DNA from: an uncultured Thermofilaceae archaeon
GTDB lineage: Archaea; Thermoproteota; Thermoprotei; Thermofilales; Thermofilaceae
Direction of reading: 5' to 3'
Assembly: GCA_938036345.1 (NCBI GenBank)
Contig: CALHPJ010000005.1
Span: 1-64,000 of the forward strand
Length of the DNA: 64,000 nucleotides
Part shown: positions 35,657 through 44,017 of the stretch, piece after piece
Numbering within the stretch: position 1 is the stretch's first letter
How the letters are laid out: every line of letters begins with the position of its first letter
Notes under the pieces: model-generated
Told to the model about the DNA's origin: nothing
Seen by the model: the letters and a program-made list of their open reading frames with translations, nothing else
Database searches by the model: none
Position numbers and translations under genes: made by a program

Positions 35657-35992
35657 CTACCCCACCCCTGCAACTTTCTCCACCTTCCCCCAAATACCCG
35701 CTTCCTGGGCCCTCCTTTTAAGCTCGCCTGCCACAGCCAAGCCTAGCTCTGTGAGCGTGTATATCTTCACCTTCCTAACCGAGTAGCTCCTCACTAAGCC
35801 GAGCTCGGCCAGCTTCTCCGCCACCTTAACGGCGTTAACATAGTTCCCGGCAACGAGCTCCAAGTCGGAGAGGGTAGCCGCGTGCCATTCGAGCATGTAC
35901 ATGGCGAGCAGGGCGGCGGCCTCCCTCCACCCTATGGCTACCCGCTTCCCCTCAACCTCGACTATCACGAGTTTCCCATCCCGGTGGTTCAA
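35657..35992 (-). CDS. Small winged-helix protein D
   Basis: A 111-residue protein: beta hairpin LVIVEVEGKRVAIGW, winged helix (about 25-95) and C-terminal helix AVAGELKRRAQEAG. The frame is open to 36229, but TTG at 35992 forms a TTGA overlap with the stop of the LysE gene, which indicates coupling; a GTG at 35968 is the alternative. It is paralogous to the adjacent gene at 35249-35656 and to the one at 28111. Probably DNA binding; no ligand domain. Confidence 0.7.
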   Translation of the reverse strand: MNHRDGKLVIVEVEGKRVAIGWREAAALLAMYMLEWHAATLSDLELVAGNYVNAVKVAEKLAELGLVRSYSVRKVKIYTLTELGLAVAGELKRRAQEAGIWGKVEKVAGVG

Positions 35993-36603
35993 ATAATTTT
36001 TACTGTCGTAGCTAACAGGGATAACCCGAAGTAGAAAAGGGAGCCGCCCAGCAGTAGGAGAGCCGCCCGGTAAACCTTCGGGTTCAGCTTGCTCACCGAC
36101 CCGGCGCAGGCAACCGCGGTCAGCCACGCATAGTCGATCCACACGTGGGAGAGGTACATAGCGGCAAGCCCGGCTAAGCCCAGGGGGACCACCTCGGCGA
36201 TTAGCAGCGAGCCAACACTTAGCCACCAAGCGATGAAAAGTGGGTTGAACATGGTGAGCGCAAAACCGGTTGCGAGCACACCCCCCTTAGGACCCTCCCT
36301 CCCGCTGATGCCAACCCCCTTAACAGCGTCCCTGATAGTGAGCGCAGCAAAGAAAATCATCGAAGAGCAGCCGAGCACACCGAGCCATGCCCTGAGGGCC
36401 TCGGAGAACAGGAGGCTCGAAAGCCCGTAGAATACCGCTAAAACCACGGGCACTTCCGCCAGCGTGTGCCCTAAAGCTAGCCCGAAACCGGATCTCCACC
36501 CCTTCCTCGCCCCAACGGCTATTGAGGCCGCAGTAAGGGGGCCTGGGGCCAGCGCCCCCGACGCGCTTACTATCACAACCTTCAGGATGAAAGCCGGGTG
36601 CAT
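35989..36603 (-). CDS. LysE/RhtB-family amino-acid exporter
   Basis: A 204-residue membrane protein with six hydrophobic helices. Early LysE features are visible: SASGALAPGPLTAASIAVGARKG, GFGLALGHTLAEVPVVL and ALTMFNPLFIAWWLSVGS with the conserved N-P. It should export an amino acid or analogue. ATG at 36603 is preferred over a TTG at 36633 because the TATA-like element (near 36652) puts the transcript start between them. It is followed by two coupled winged-helix genes that may regulate it. Confidence 0.82.
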   Translation of the reverse strand: MHPAFILKVVIVSASGALAPGPLTAASIAVGARKGWRSGFGLALGHTLAEVPVVLAVFYGLSSLLFSEALRAWLGVLGCSSMIFFAALTIRDAVKGVGISGREGPKGGVLATGFALTMFNPLFIAWWLSVGSLLIAEVVPLGLAGLAAMYLSHVWIDYAWLTAVACAGSVSKLNPKVYRAALLLLGGSLFYFGLSLLATTVKII

Positions 36604-36705
36604 TTCGGACGGCTTATCCCGGCCGCTTATCAATGTTTCCCTTTACTTAGTAAAACGCCGGCTTCGCCTAATTTCTTGTAGTTGAAAGCGTTTCTAACGC
36701 ATTCG

Positions 36706-37413
36706 CTAGAGAAAACCCTTTTCCTTCAATGTGCGCAGCGCCTCTAGGAAACCCCTCCAGTAACCCTCCTTAGTAACTAGGGCGGCGGCTTCTTTGAGCT
36801 CCGGAGGGGAGTTTGCCAAAGCTACCCCGAGCCCCGCGACCTCAAGCATCGGCTTATCGACGCCGCTATCGCCGATGGCCACCACTTCGGATGGATCGAT
36901 CGCGAGCCTCCTGCAGGCCTCTAGCAGCCCGGCCCCCTTGTTAACGCCCAGCCTGTGTACGTGAATGGCCCACCCGCTGTACACCACCTCCAAGCCTAGG
37001 GGGCTCAGCTCGCCGGAGGCTTTAGCGACGGCTTCGCCCGCGCTCACGCCGGGCGCGGGGTGGAAGGCCATGTCGACGAAGCGGAACCTATTATGCCAGC
37101 TCTCTACAAGGACGTTCGCCAGCCTCTCCGCTACAAGCTTTCGGATCTCCAGCCCGTCCTCCTCCCGGCCGAGAATGTCGTAGCCTCCGCGGTAGCCGAT
37201 TACGCCGCCGTTCTCCGCCAGGACCAGCTTTGTGACTGGCAAGTAGCGGCCGAGCGCGTAGAGAGCTAGGTAAGAGTTCCCCGATGCGAGGATTACGTGG
37301 AAACCCTTAGTCCTCAGCCTCCAGAGAGCCTCTACAACTGGCGCCGGGATTTCTCCCTCTTCGTCCGTGAGGGTGCCGTCCACATCAACCGCTAAGCACT
37401 TTACTCGCTGCAT
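36706..37413 (-). CDS. HAD-family phosphatase (archaeal phosphoglycolate phosphatase type)
   Basis: The 235-residue HAD hydrolase has motif I DVDGTLTDEEG (residues 9-19), motif II serine in ILASGNS, a C2B-type cap domain, and motif IV GDSGVDKPML with the preceding NKGAG lysine region. It belongs to the Cof-like group that includes archaeal phosphoglycolate phosphatase. RuBisCO in the same window could make phosphoglycolate, but the two genes are 8 kb apart and not in one operon. The true substrate is not fixed by sequence. Confidence 0.8.
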   Translation of the reverse strand: MQRVKCLAVDVDGTLTDEEGEIPAPVVEALWRLRTKGFHVILASGNSYLALYALGRYLPVTKLVLAENGGVIGYRGGYDILGREEDGLEIRKLVAERLANVLVESWHNRFRFVDMAFHPAPGVSAGEAVAKASGELSPLGLEVVYSGWAIHVHRLGVNKGAGLLEACRRLAIDPSEVVAIGDSGVDKPMLEVAGLGVALANSPPELKEAAALVTKEGYWRGFLEALRTLKEKGFL

Positions 37414-37500
37414 TTGGGGACGTGCCTAACCGCCCCTATTTGAACCTCTTGCTAGTAGCCTGTGCGCAGAAGTTTTTACCTACCTCGCTAACAACAACTT

Positions 37501-39432
37501 GTGGCGGCTTCGAGCGATCTGGAAAGTGGTTTCACGTGGAGAGCCGCGCTCTTCGTTGTCATTGCAGCGCTGGTTTTCATCCCCGCGAGCACTTACCTGA
37601 ACTTAATCGCGGGTGTTTCACTGGGCTTAGTTGGAACCTACGCCCTCCTAGTCCTCTTCGCGTACGTCATGAGGCTTCTAGACTCGGATATGAAGCCCCA
37701 GGAGGTTTTTACCCTGTACGTTGGAGTCGGGTCCGTCTCCGGGATCGCGACAACCGCCTACTACCTTATCATCTACAGGATGTACTTCGTGCAGAGCCCG
37801 ATCTCCCAATCCTACAGCCTGATGGGTGTTCAGCTACCCGAGGTGGTGCCGGACTGGCTTGCTCCGCCCCTCTCCTCGACAGCTTACAGGGCCAGGACGT
37901 TCTTCCACCCGGACTTGGCGAAGCCTTTAGTTGCGTGGACCGTTGCCACGGCCTTGGCCATGCTGGCCGAGCTCTCGCTAGTCATAATCGCTGCGCACGT
38001 GTTCGTCGAAATACAGAAACTCCCCTTCCCCTACGCGCAAGTGGACGCCTCCATTGTAGAGGCGCTGTCGAGCGGCCAAAGGTTCAGGGAAACCGTCGGC
38101 TTCCTAGCTCCTGGCCTGTACGTCGGGCTCTCCTACGGCTCGCTCCTCTACCTTGGCTCAAGCCTCGGCTTCCCGCTGATCCCCCTCCCCTTCATCGATT
38201 TAACGAGGCTCACCTCCTCCATCTTGCCCGGAGCCGTTATAGGCTTGGCGACCAGCCTTATGCCCTGGGCAGCGGGCATGGTGGTGCCCTTTGGCATCGC
38301 GTCGGTAAGCCTCGCCATATCGCTCGCCGTATGGGTTTTCGGGAACTCGCTAATTCTGACAAACCCTGCGCTGAGGGAGGCGTTCCCGGAGTGGGTTTCC
38401 GAATACTACGGGGGGATGGACCTGATTAGAGTGCTGCAACGATCCCAAGTCAGGGTCTGGCTTCCCATACAAATCGGAGCAGCGCTGGGATTCGCGGCGC
38501 TGACTATTCTGAAGTACCGGAAAGCCCTCTCCGCGACCGTTAGAGTTCTGCGCCGTTCACTAGTGGGATCCGAGGATGGCGGCGCGCTCCCCTCGCTTCG
38601 GCTTGCGTTCGCCTGCTTCCTAGCCTCGACGCTCTCATCCGTAGCGGTATTCCACTATCTCCTGCCGAACTTCCCCATCATAATTGCACTGCTGACGTCG
38701 CTCGGCGTGAGCTTCCTCCTGGGGCTGATTTCGGCGGCGGTGGTCGGCGAGAGCGGTGCTTCTTTCTCGCCGCCCCCGTACCTGTGGCATACGATCGTCT
38801 ACCTAACGCCAGCTGAGGACTTAACCCCCAAGGAGGCCTACGCCGCCTTCGTATACCCGCCAGTTATCGCGGGCGGGGCCACGGGTGGGGGTGCGCAGGC
38901 GATGAAAGTAGCGTTGCTGACCCGCACCAAGCCAATCGACGTGGTGAAAGTTTGGGTGTTTGCGTACACTCTGGGACTGGTGATAAACCTCCTATCTCTC
39001 GACTTCTTCTGGAGGATTGCCCCGATACCGAGCAGCGCGTACCCCAACACGATTATCTCGATGCCGGCGTCCGCGATGATCGACTCGCTGCTGGTGACCA
39101 GGGCGCTTCGTATCCAGTCCCAACTGCTGGTTTTATCGGCTATAGGTACGGCCGGTCTAGCTGCCGCAGTCGAGCTAGCTGCGAAGGTTCTGAAACTGGG
39201 CGTCTCGTCAGCGGGCTTAATGCTAGGCCTGACCACCCCACCGGTGTACGCGATCCCCCTGTTCGCCGGATCCGCTGTAAGCAGGCTGGTCCTGCGCCGC
39301 TTCCTCGGAGAGCGGTGGGAGAGAGCTAGGAGCGCAATTGTGGCCGGCGTGCTGCTGGGAGAGGGGTTGGCCGCAACGATAGCCGTCGTGAGCCTTATGT
39401 TGGTCAAATCCGCGTGGCTCTGGCCTTGGTGA
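37501..39432 (+). CDS. OPT-family-like oligopeptide/metal-chelate transporter
   Basis: A 643-residue membrane protein with about 14-16 hydrophobic helices. OPT-like features are KLPFPYAQVDASIVEAL (compare the family's PFPSG segment), GGATGGGAQAMKVALLTRTKP, and the C-terminal GLTTPPVYAIPLFAGSAVSR. It probably imports peptides. GTG start with a TATA box (AGTTTTTACC, 37471-37480) at the leaderless distance. The following gene, a huge M28-like/FtsX protein, starts 6 bases after its stop behind a good ribosome site, so the two act together. Confidence 0.75.
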   Translation: MAASSDLESGFTWRAALFVVIAALVFIPASTYLNLIAGVSLGLVGTYALLVLFAYVMRLLDSDMKPQEVFTLYVGVGSVSGIATTAYYLIIYRMYFVQSPISQSYSLMGVQLPEVVPDWLAPPLSSTAYRARTFFHPDLAKPLVAWTVATALAMLAELSLVIIAAHVFVEIQKLPFPYAQVDASIVEALSSGQRFRETVGFLAPGLYVGLSYGSLLYLGSSLGFPLIPLPFIDLTRLTSSILPGAVIGLATSLMPWAAGMVVPFGIASVSLAISLAVWVFGNSLILTNPALREAFPEWVSEYYGGMDLIRVLQRSQVRVWLPIQIGAALGFAALTILKYRKALSATVRVLRRSLVGSEDGGALPSLRLAFACFLASTLSSVAVFHYLLPNFPIIIALLTSLGVSFLLGLISAAVVGESGASFSPPPYLWHTIVYLTPAEDLTPKEAYAAFVYPPVIAGGATGGGAQAMKVALLTRTKPIDVVKVWVFAYTLGLVINLLSLDFFWRIAPIPSSAYPNTIISMPASAMIDSLLVTRALRIQSQLLVLSAIGTAGLAAAVELAAKVLKLGVSSAGLMLGLTTPPVYAIPLFAGSAVSRLVLRRFLGERWERARSAIVAGVLLGEGLAATIAVVSLMLVKSAWLWPW

Positions 39433-39438
39433 GAGGAG

Positions 39439-42400
39439 ATGAAGCTGTACGCTTTGGTCGGCCTCGCGTTGCTGGTGTTCAGCACGACCGCGCTAGCTCA
39501 ACCGGCTCCGAAAACCCTTGAGCAGCTGCTTGACCAGCTAAACGCTGAAGCCGTTCTGGAGCACGCTTATACGCTCTCCACGTTGGGATCCAGAGTCACG
39601 GGGTACAGGGGTTACTACGCATCTGTCAGTTACATCGCCGGCCAGCTTAGTAGCTTAGGGTTAAATCCGGAGTACCGGAACTTTACCCTCCTAGTGCCTG
39701 TGGACGGAGGGAGCCGGATCAGGATCCCGGAGGCGGGGGCGGAGATCGAGGCATACGCGCTTTGGCCGAATGGGCACGTGGGGGTTTGGGACTGCAGCAA
39801 CCTGAGCGGAAAGCTGGTTTACGTTGGCGAAGGTAAGCTTGAGGACTTCGATGGAAAAGATGTGGAGGGCGCAATCGTGGTGATGGATTTCCGCAGCGGA
39901 GATAACTGGAGGTACGCTGCGAAATTCGGCGCCAGGGCGGTCGTGTTCGTCGGGTCGGGCGAAGCGGATAGATACGAGGCGTACTCCAAGTTCGAGTGGT
40001 ACGCCTTCTACCCGTTTGTGAGATTGTACGTGGAGGGGGAGGGGGCTGAGAGACTAGTTGAGTGCGCCTTAAGAGGCTACGCTGCAGTAATCGACTCACG
40101 GATCTCGCTTAAAGCGGTTGAGGCCAGCAACTTGCTGGTTAAGATACCCGGTAGAAGACAGGACGAGGCCGTGCTTGTGATCGCAAGTATTGACTCCTGG
40201 TCGGTCGTCCCCGCTTTAGCTCAGAGCGTGCACGACGCGCTTAACGTCGGCTTCCTGCTCGAGCTGGCAAAGGTCGCGACGCGAGCCCGCCTCGAGCGGT
40301 CACTGTGGGTCGCTTTTCTCTCAGGCCGCTGGCAAGGGTTGGCGGGGGCGAGGCGCATGGCGGACAGCTTCGCCTCGGACCCTGATTTGACCTCAGGGAG
40401 GAACGTGGTATGGTACGTTGTAGGCGTGGATTTCTCGGACGACTTCCCGGGCGTTTCGCTTGTATACGTGGGACACTTCTACCGCGCGGGGAGGGCGCTC
40501 CTCACGGCGAAGTATAGCTGGGTTCAGGAGCTGGTTACTGGGCGGCTTAACGATCTCGTGTACGCCTACCTGAGCCAAAGAAAACTGCTACCGGAGAACC
40601 TCGCCGGGGCTTACAGGGAGCTGGGGCTCATCAGGGACGTCGATTTGGTGGAGGGCCCGGATTGGAGCTGGACGGGCACTATGGCCACCCCTTACTTGCT
40701 GGATACCGAGCCGTTCGTCGTCGCCAACATGGCTGGTTTCACCATCAGAACGCAGTTCAGCTTCCGGAACTGGGAGGGCGTACCCGGTACCAGCCCGGTT
40801 AGGTGGAGCTACGTAGCCCCCCAGCTGTACCAAGCTGCAGCGCTCATACTCCAGATGCTGGCTGCAGAGGAGGTGAGGTTAAGCCGCTCCGCTTCGATCC
40901 CCACCCGATTCACGGGCCTCGGCGGCGGCGCAGCGGGCGTTCTCCTCTGGGGTCTGGTATCGTTTAGAGTCAGCGTGGCTTCCTTCAACCTCAGCACGGG
41001 CTGGTACACCCCCGTACCGGGCGCTATTGTCAGGGCTTGGAGCTACCCGCACACATACCCCTTCGCGTGCGCCTTGGAGGGAACCGGGCCCGATGGCACA
41101 GCAGAGATCGCGGGGTTATCCCCGCAGGGTGTAAACTACTGGCTCATCGAAGCCGTAAAGGTCGAAGAAGGCTCCGTGTACGTGGTTGACCACGGTGTGT
41201 ACGGTGTCCCGCCCGCGGCGCTTGTCGTTGGAGCGCTGCAGGATCCCATGCCGGTTTTCGTGCCAGTGTTTAAAGGGGGGGTTATAGTGCTTTTCGACGT
41301 TATCTCGCCGAGGCTTTTCAGAACAGGGGCGATGGACGACCCTAGAGCGGGGGGCGTTAGGGTGTGGTACAACTTTGGCGGAGAAGTGAAGGTGTACGAT
41401 ATTTGGACTAAAGCCGAGCCGATGCACTGGAGCAGCTACCTGGCCCCCCAGTACGACGTAGCTATGGTAGCGGCCCCCGTGGGCTCCAGGATCGTCGTCT
41501 CCGCTAAACCGGAGAACCCCTCTCTTGAGCCTAGACCCCTAATACTTTTAACCAACTCTACGGAGCAGGAGCCTGAGGGGTTGGGAGTTCAGGTTAAACC
41601 GGGCTTCACGCTGATCGCTACACCTACGCTGGCCTACTCGCTCGACACCTTCCGAGTTGCCCAATCCAGGTACTCTCAGTTGAAGTCGAAGGGCGTGCGG
41701 AGGCTGAGCGCAGAGGCCTACGAGAAGCACGCCAGCTGGTACATCTCGGCAGCCCTCAACGCGACTAAGGAGCGCAGGTACTCGGAAGCCTACAGGTACT
41801 CGCTCCTAGCCCTATCCTTCTCAGCCAGGTACTACGCTGAGGAGGTCATGCCCCTCTACGACGAAACGGCGAGAACTGCCGTGCTGATGCTGTTTATAGT
41901 GTTGCCCTCGGCGTACCTCCTCGAGAGGCTCCTAGTCCACAGCGAAGGGTTGAAGAGGGTCCTGGCGGTAGCGGGGGTCGGTGCTGCGGCGCTCCTCCTC
42001 TTCACCCTCGTGCACCCGGCAATGACGGTGCTCGCCAACTCCGCCATGTCCGTGCTGGGAACTTCCCTGCTTATGATCGCGCTGCTCGTGCTTGCTGTGT
42101 TCTCGAGCGAGACTTCACACGCCTTAAGGAGCTACGCCGCGTCCAAGCTGGGCTTCCACGAGTTCAGGAGGGAAGAGATATCGGCGGCGCTCATATCGGT
42201 TTCAACCGCCCTGGAGAACATGCGGAAGAGGCCCTTAAGAAGCGTTCTAACCCTTATGTCGATAGTCGCGGTTGCTGTAGCAGTAGTCTCGCTGACGTCT
42301 ACCTCGCCCACGGTGCTCACGTCGGCCTCAGTTGTTCACCGCCCCGCCGCTTACGAGGGGCTTGCCGTGAGGAGGGGGTTCGGGGTGCTGCAGGAGGTTC

Positions 42401-43887
42401 TCAGCGTCAAAACCGTTGAAGCGCTGAAGGGCCTGGCCGGGCTCGCTTCCGTGCCCAGGGTGTGGCTTTACCCAGTCTCGGTAAATAAGCTCGGGCCCTA
42501 CGGGCTTGTTGTCGGCAAAAGCGGTTACATCGCAGTTCAGGCCGTGCTTGGCTTGAACCCCCTTGAAGCCGACAAGGTATTGTCCCGCGCGGTAGTCAAC
42601 GGCTCGGCGTTCCACCCCCGCCACGTGTACGCCTGCTTGCTAACCACTAAGCAGGCCCGATCGCTCGGAGTAACTGTGGGGGACGAAATAGAGTACTCGG
42701 GGCTTAAGCTATCCGTCGCAGGGATCCTCAGCGAAGAGGTGCTGCAGGGGCTCCCCGGCGACCCGGACGGCTACCCGTACGTGCCGCTCGACCCGACGTA
42801 CTCGCCCACGCTCTACGGCTTTGCGGTCGGAGGAGGCCAGATAAGGCCGAGCCCCCTCGCCTGGGAGCGAGTCCTCGTAGTAACCGACGCGCTCGCACTG
42901 AAGCTGGGAGGCTTCGTCAACAGCGTTGGAGTCTTAACGGAGAACTCCACCTTCGATGCGATGATGGACTTAGCGCGCAGGGCCTGTTACGCGCTGGACG
43001 CCGGGGTCTCCATCCACAGCAACGGCACCTCCGTAGCGGTAAGCAGGGTCTTCGGTTACGCGCTTTTCGGGTGGGAATTCGTTATACCGCTCCTTGCGCT
43101 TGGATCTGTAAGCGTTGTGGTGACCCTGCTGGCGGCTGTTTACGAAAGGTCGAGGGAAATGCTGGTGTTCTCCGCTTTGGGGCTCTCCCCCCGCGGTGCG
43201 GCGCTGATGTTCACGGCAGAGTTCCTAGTTTACGGGCTCCTCGGCGCGTTCATTGGTTACGTGCTGGGCTGGGCGCTCTCCTGGCAATTCATATCCATGG
43301 GCCTTCTGCCGGAGACCTACGTGTTCAACTACGCATCAGCGGCAGTGATACTCGCTCTGGTAGCAGTCGTTTCTGTGTGCTTATCCTCAGCTGCGTACCC
43401 GGCGCTCAAAGCTTCGCGGCTTATAACCCCGTCCCTGGAAAGGGCTTGGAAACCTCCCACGAAGCCGCGCGGGGATTCGTGGGAGGTTGTTTTCCCGCTC
43501 AGGCTTGCGTCCAGGGGCGAGGCCTTAGGCTTGCTGGAGTACCTCCGGGAGTACTACGAAGGGGCTGGATCCTACAAGCCCAGCTTCCGAGTGGTAAGTA
43601 TTGAGGGCGTAGACGCTTCGAGCTTGGAGCTGAGGGCGAGGGTGCTGGTGGCCCCTGTGGAGAGCGGGACCGAGCAGGCGGTATCAATACGGGTTATCGA
43701 GCAGCCGGGTAAGAGGTACATTGTCGGCGTAACGGCTAAGCTGCTCGGGGGTTCGCGGGTTACCTGGCATAGCTCAGCGCCGTACTTCTTCGACGATATG
43801 AGAAAGCAGCTGCTCCTCTGGACGTCGCTAGCCGGAGAGGAGAAGGCCAAGTATATCAGTCGTGCAGCGCCCGCCGGGAGCGCCTAG
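39439..43887 (+). CDS. M28-peptidase-like domain fused to FtsX/MacB-type permease
   Basis: A 1482-residue protein. A signal peptide (1-20) precedes an M28-type exopeptidase fold with a PA-like insert (about 100-235) and core to about 480. Its metal ligands are lost: the H-x-D motif reads SIDSW (about 250-254) and the catalytic E-E motif reads SGRWQGLAG. A beta domain (about 505-590) and another soluble part follow, then membrane helices near 815-900 and an FtsX-like permease (about 930-1370), and a cytoplasmic-like tail. SD GGAG before the ATG. It likely binds peptides outside and signals or moves them. A paralog lies at 62759-64000. Confidence 0.82.
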   Translation: MKLYALVGLALLVFSTTALAQPAPKTLEQLLDQLNAEAVLEHAYTLSTLGSRVTGYRGYYASVSYIAGQLSSLGLNPEYRNFTLLVPVDGGSRIRIPEAGAEIEAYALWPNGHVGVWDCSNLSGKLVYVGEGKLEDFDGKDVEGAIVVMDFRSGDNWRYAAKFGARAVVFVGSGEADRYEAYSKFEWYAFYPFVRLYVEGEGAERLVECALRGYAAVIDSRISLKAVEASNLLVKIPGRRQDEAVLVIASIDSWSVVPALAQSVHDALNVGFLLELAKVATRARLERSLWVAFLSGRWQGLAGARRMADSFASDPDLTSGRNVVWYVVGVDFSDDFPGVSLVYVGHFYRAGRALLTAKYSWVQELVTGRLNDLVYAYLSQRKLLPENLAGAYRELGLIRDVDLVEGPDWSWTGTMATPYLLDTEPFVVANMAGFTIRTQFSFRNWEGVPGTSPVRWSYVAPQLYQAAALILQMLAAEEVRLSRSASIPTRFTGLGGGAAGVLLWGLVSFRVSVASFNLSTGWYTPVPGAIVRAWSYPHTYPFACALEGTGPDGTAEIAGLSPQGVNYWLIEAVKVEEGSVYVVDHGVYGVPPAALVVGALQDPMPVFVPVFKGGVIVLFDVISPRLFRTGAMDDPRAGGVRVWYNFGGEVKVYDIWTKAEPMHWSSYLAPQYDVAMVAAPVGSRIVVSAKPENPSLEPRPLILLTNSTEQEPEGLGVQVKPGFTLIATPTLAYSLDTFRVAQSRYSQLKSKGVRRLSAEAYEKHASWYISAALNATKERRYSEAYRYSLLALSFSARYYAEEVMPLYDETARTAVLMLFIVLPSAYLLERLLVHSEGLKRVLAVAGVGAAALLLFTLVHPAMTVLANSAMSVLGTSLLMIALLVLAVFSSETSHALRSYAASKLGFHEFRREEISAALISVSTALENMRKRPLRSVLTLMSIVAVAVAVVSLTSTSPTVLTSASVVHRPAAYEGLAVRRGFGVLQEVLSVKTVEALKGLAGLASVPRVWLYPVSVNKLGPYGLVVGKSGYIAVQAVLGLNPLEADKVLSRAVVNGSAFHPRHVYACLLTTKQARSLGVTVGDEIEYSGLKLSVAGILSEEVLQGLPGDPDGYPYVPLDPTYSPTLYGFAVGGGQIRPSPLAWERVLVVTDALALKLGGFVNSVGVLTENSTFDAMMDLARRACYALDAGVSIHSNGTSVAVSRVFGYALFGWEFVIPLLALGSVSVVVTLLAAVYERSREMLVFSALGLSPRGAALMFTAEFLVYGLLGAFIGYVLGWALSWQFISMGLLPETYVFNYASAAVILALVAVVSVCLSSAAYPALKASRLITPSLERAWKPPTKPRGDSWEVVFPLRLASRGEALGLLEYLREYYEGAGSYKPSFRVVSIEGVDASSLELRARVLVAPVESGTEQAVSIRVIEQPGKRYIVGVTAKLLGGSRVTWHSSAPYFFDDMRKQLLLWTSLAGEEKAKYISRAAPAGSA

Positions 43888-43986
43888 CGGGGCTTGCTAC
43901 CTCGCTTCCCAGTTCGCGCCTACCAGCCATATAGCGCTTCAAGCGAATACCCCGCCTAGCTGCAACCCCCTCCGCGTGGCGGGCAA

Positions 43987-43996
43987 AACTTTTTAC
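43987..43996 (+). promoter_or_regulatory. TATA box of the MttB-family gene
   Basis: ACTTTTTACA is centred 26 bases before the GTG at 44018. It fixes the start there and shows that the open frame upstream to 43862, which overlaps the previous gene, is not translated. Confidence 0.6.
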
Positions 43997-44017
43997 AGGC
44001 AGTTAAGCGGGCAAGCT

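Noticed and set aside
43862-44017. Longer N-terminus for the MttB-family protein
   Set aside because: It would overlap the preceding gene and contain the TATA box; the extra residues are not family-like.
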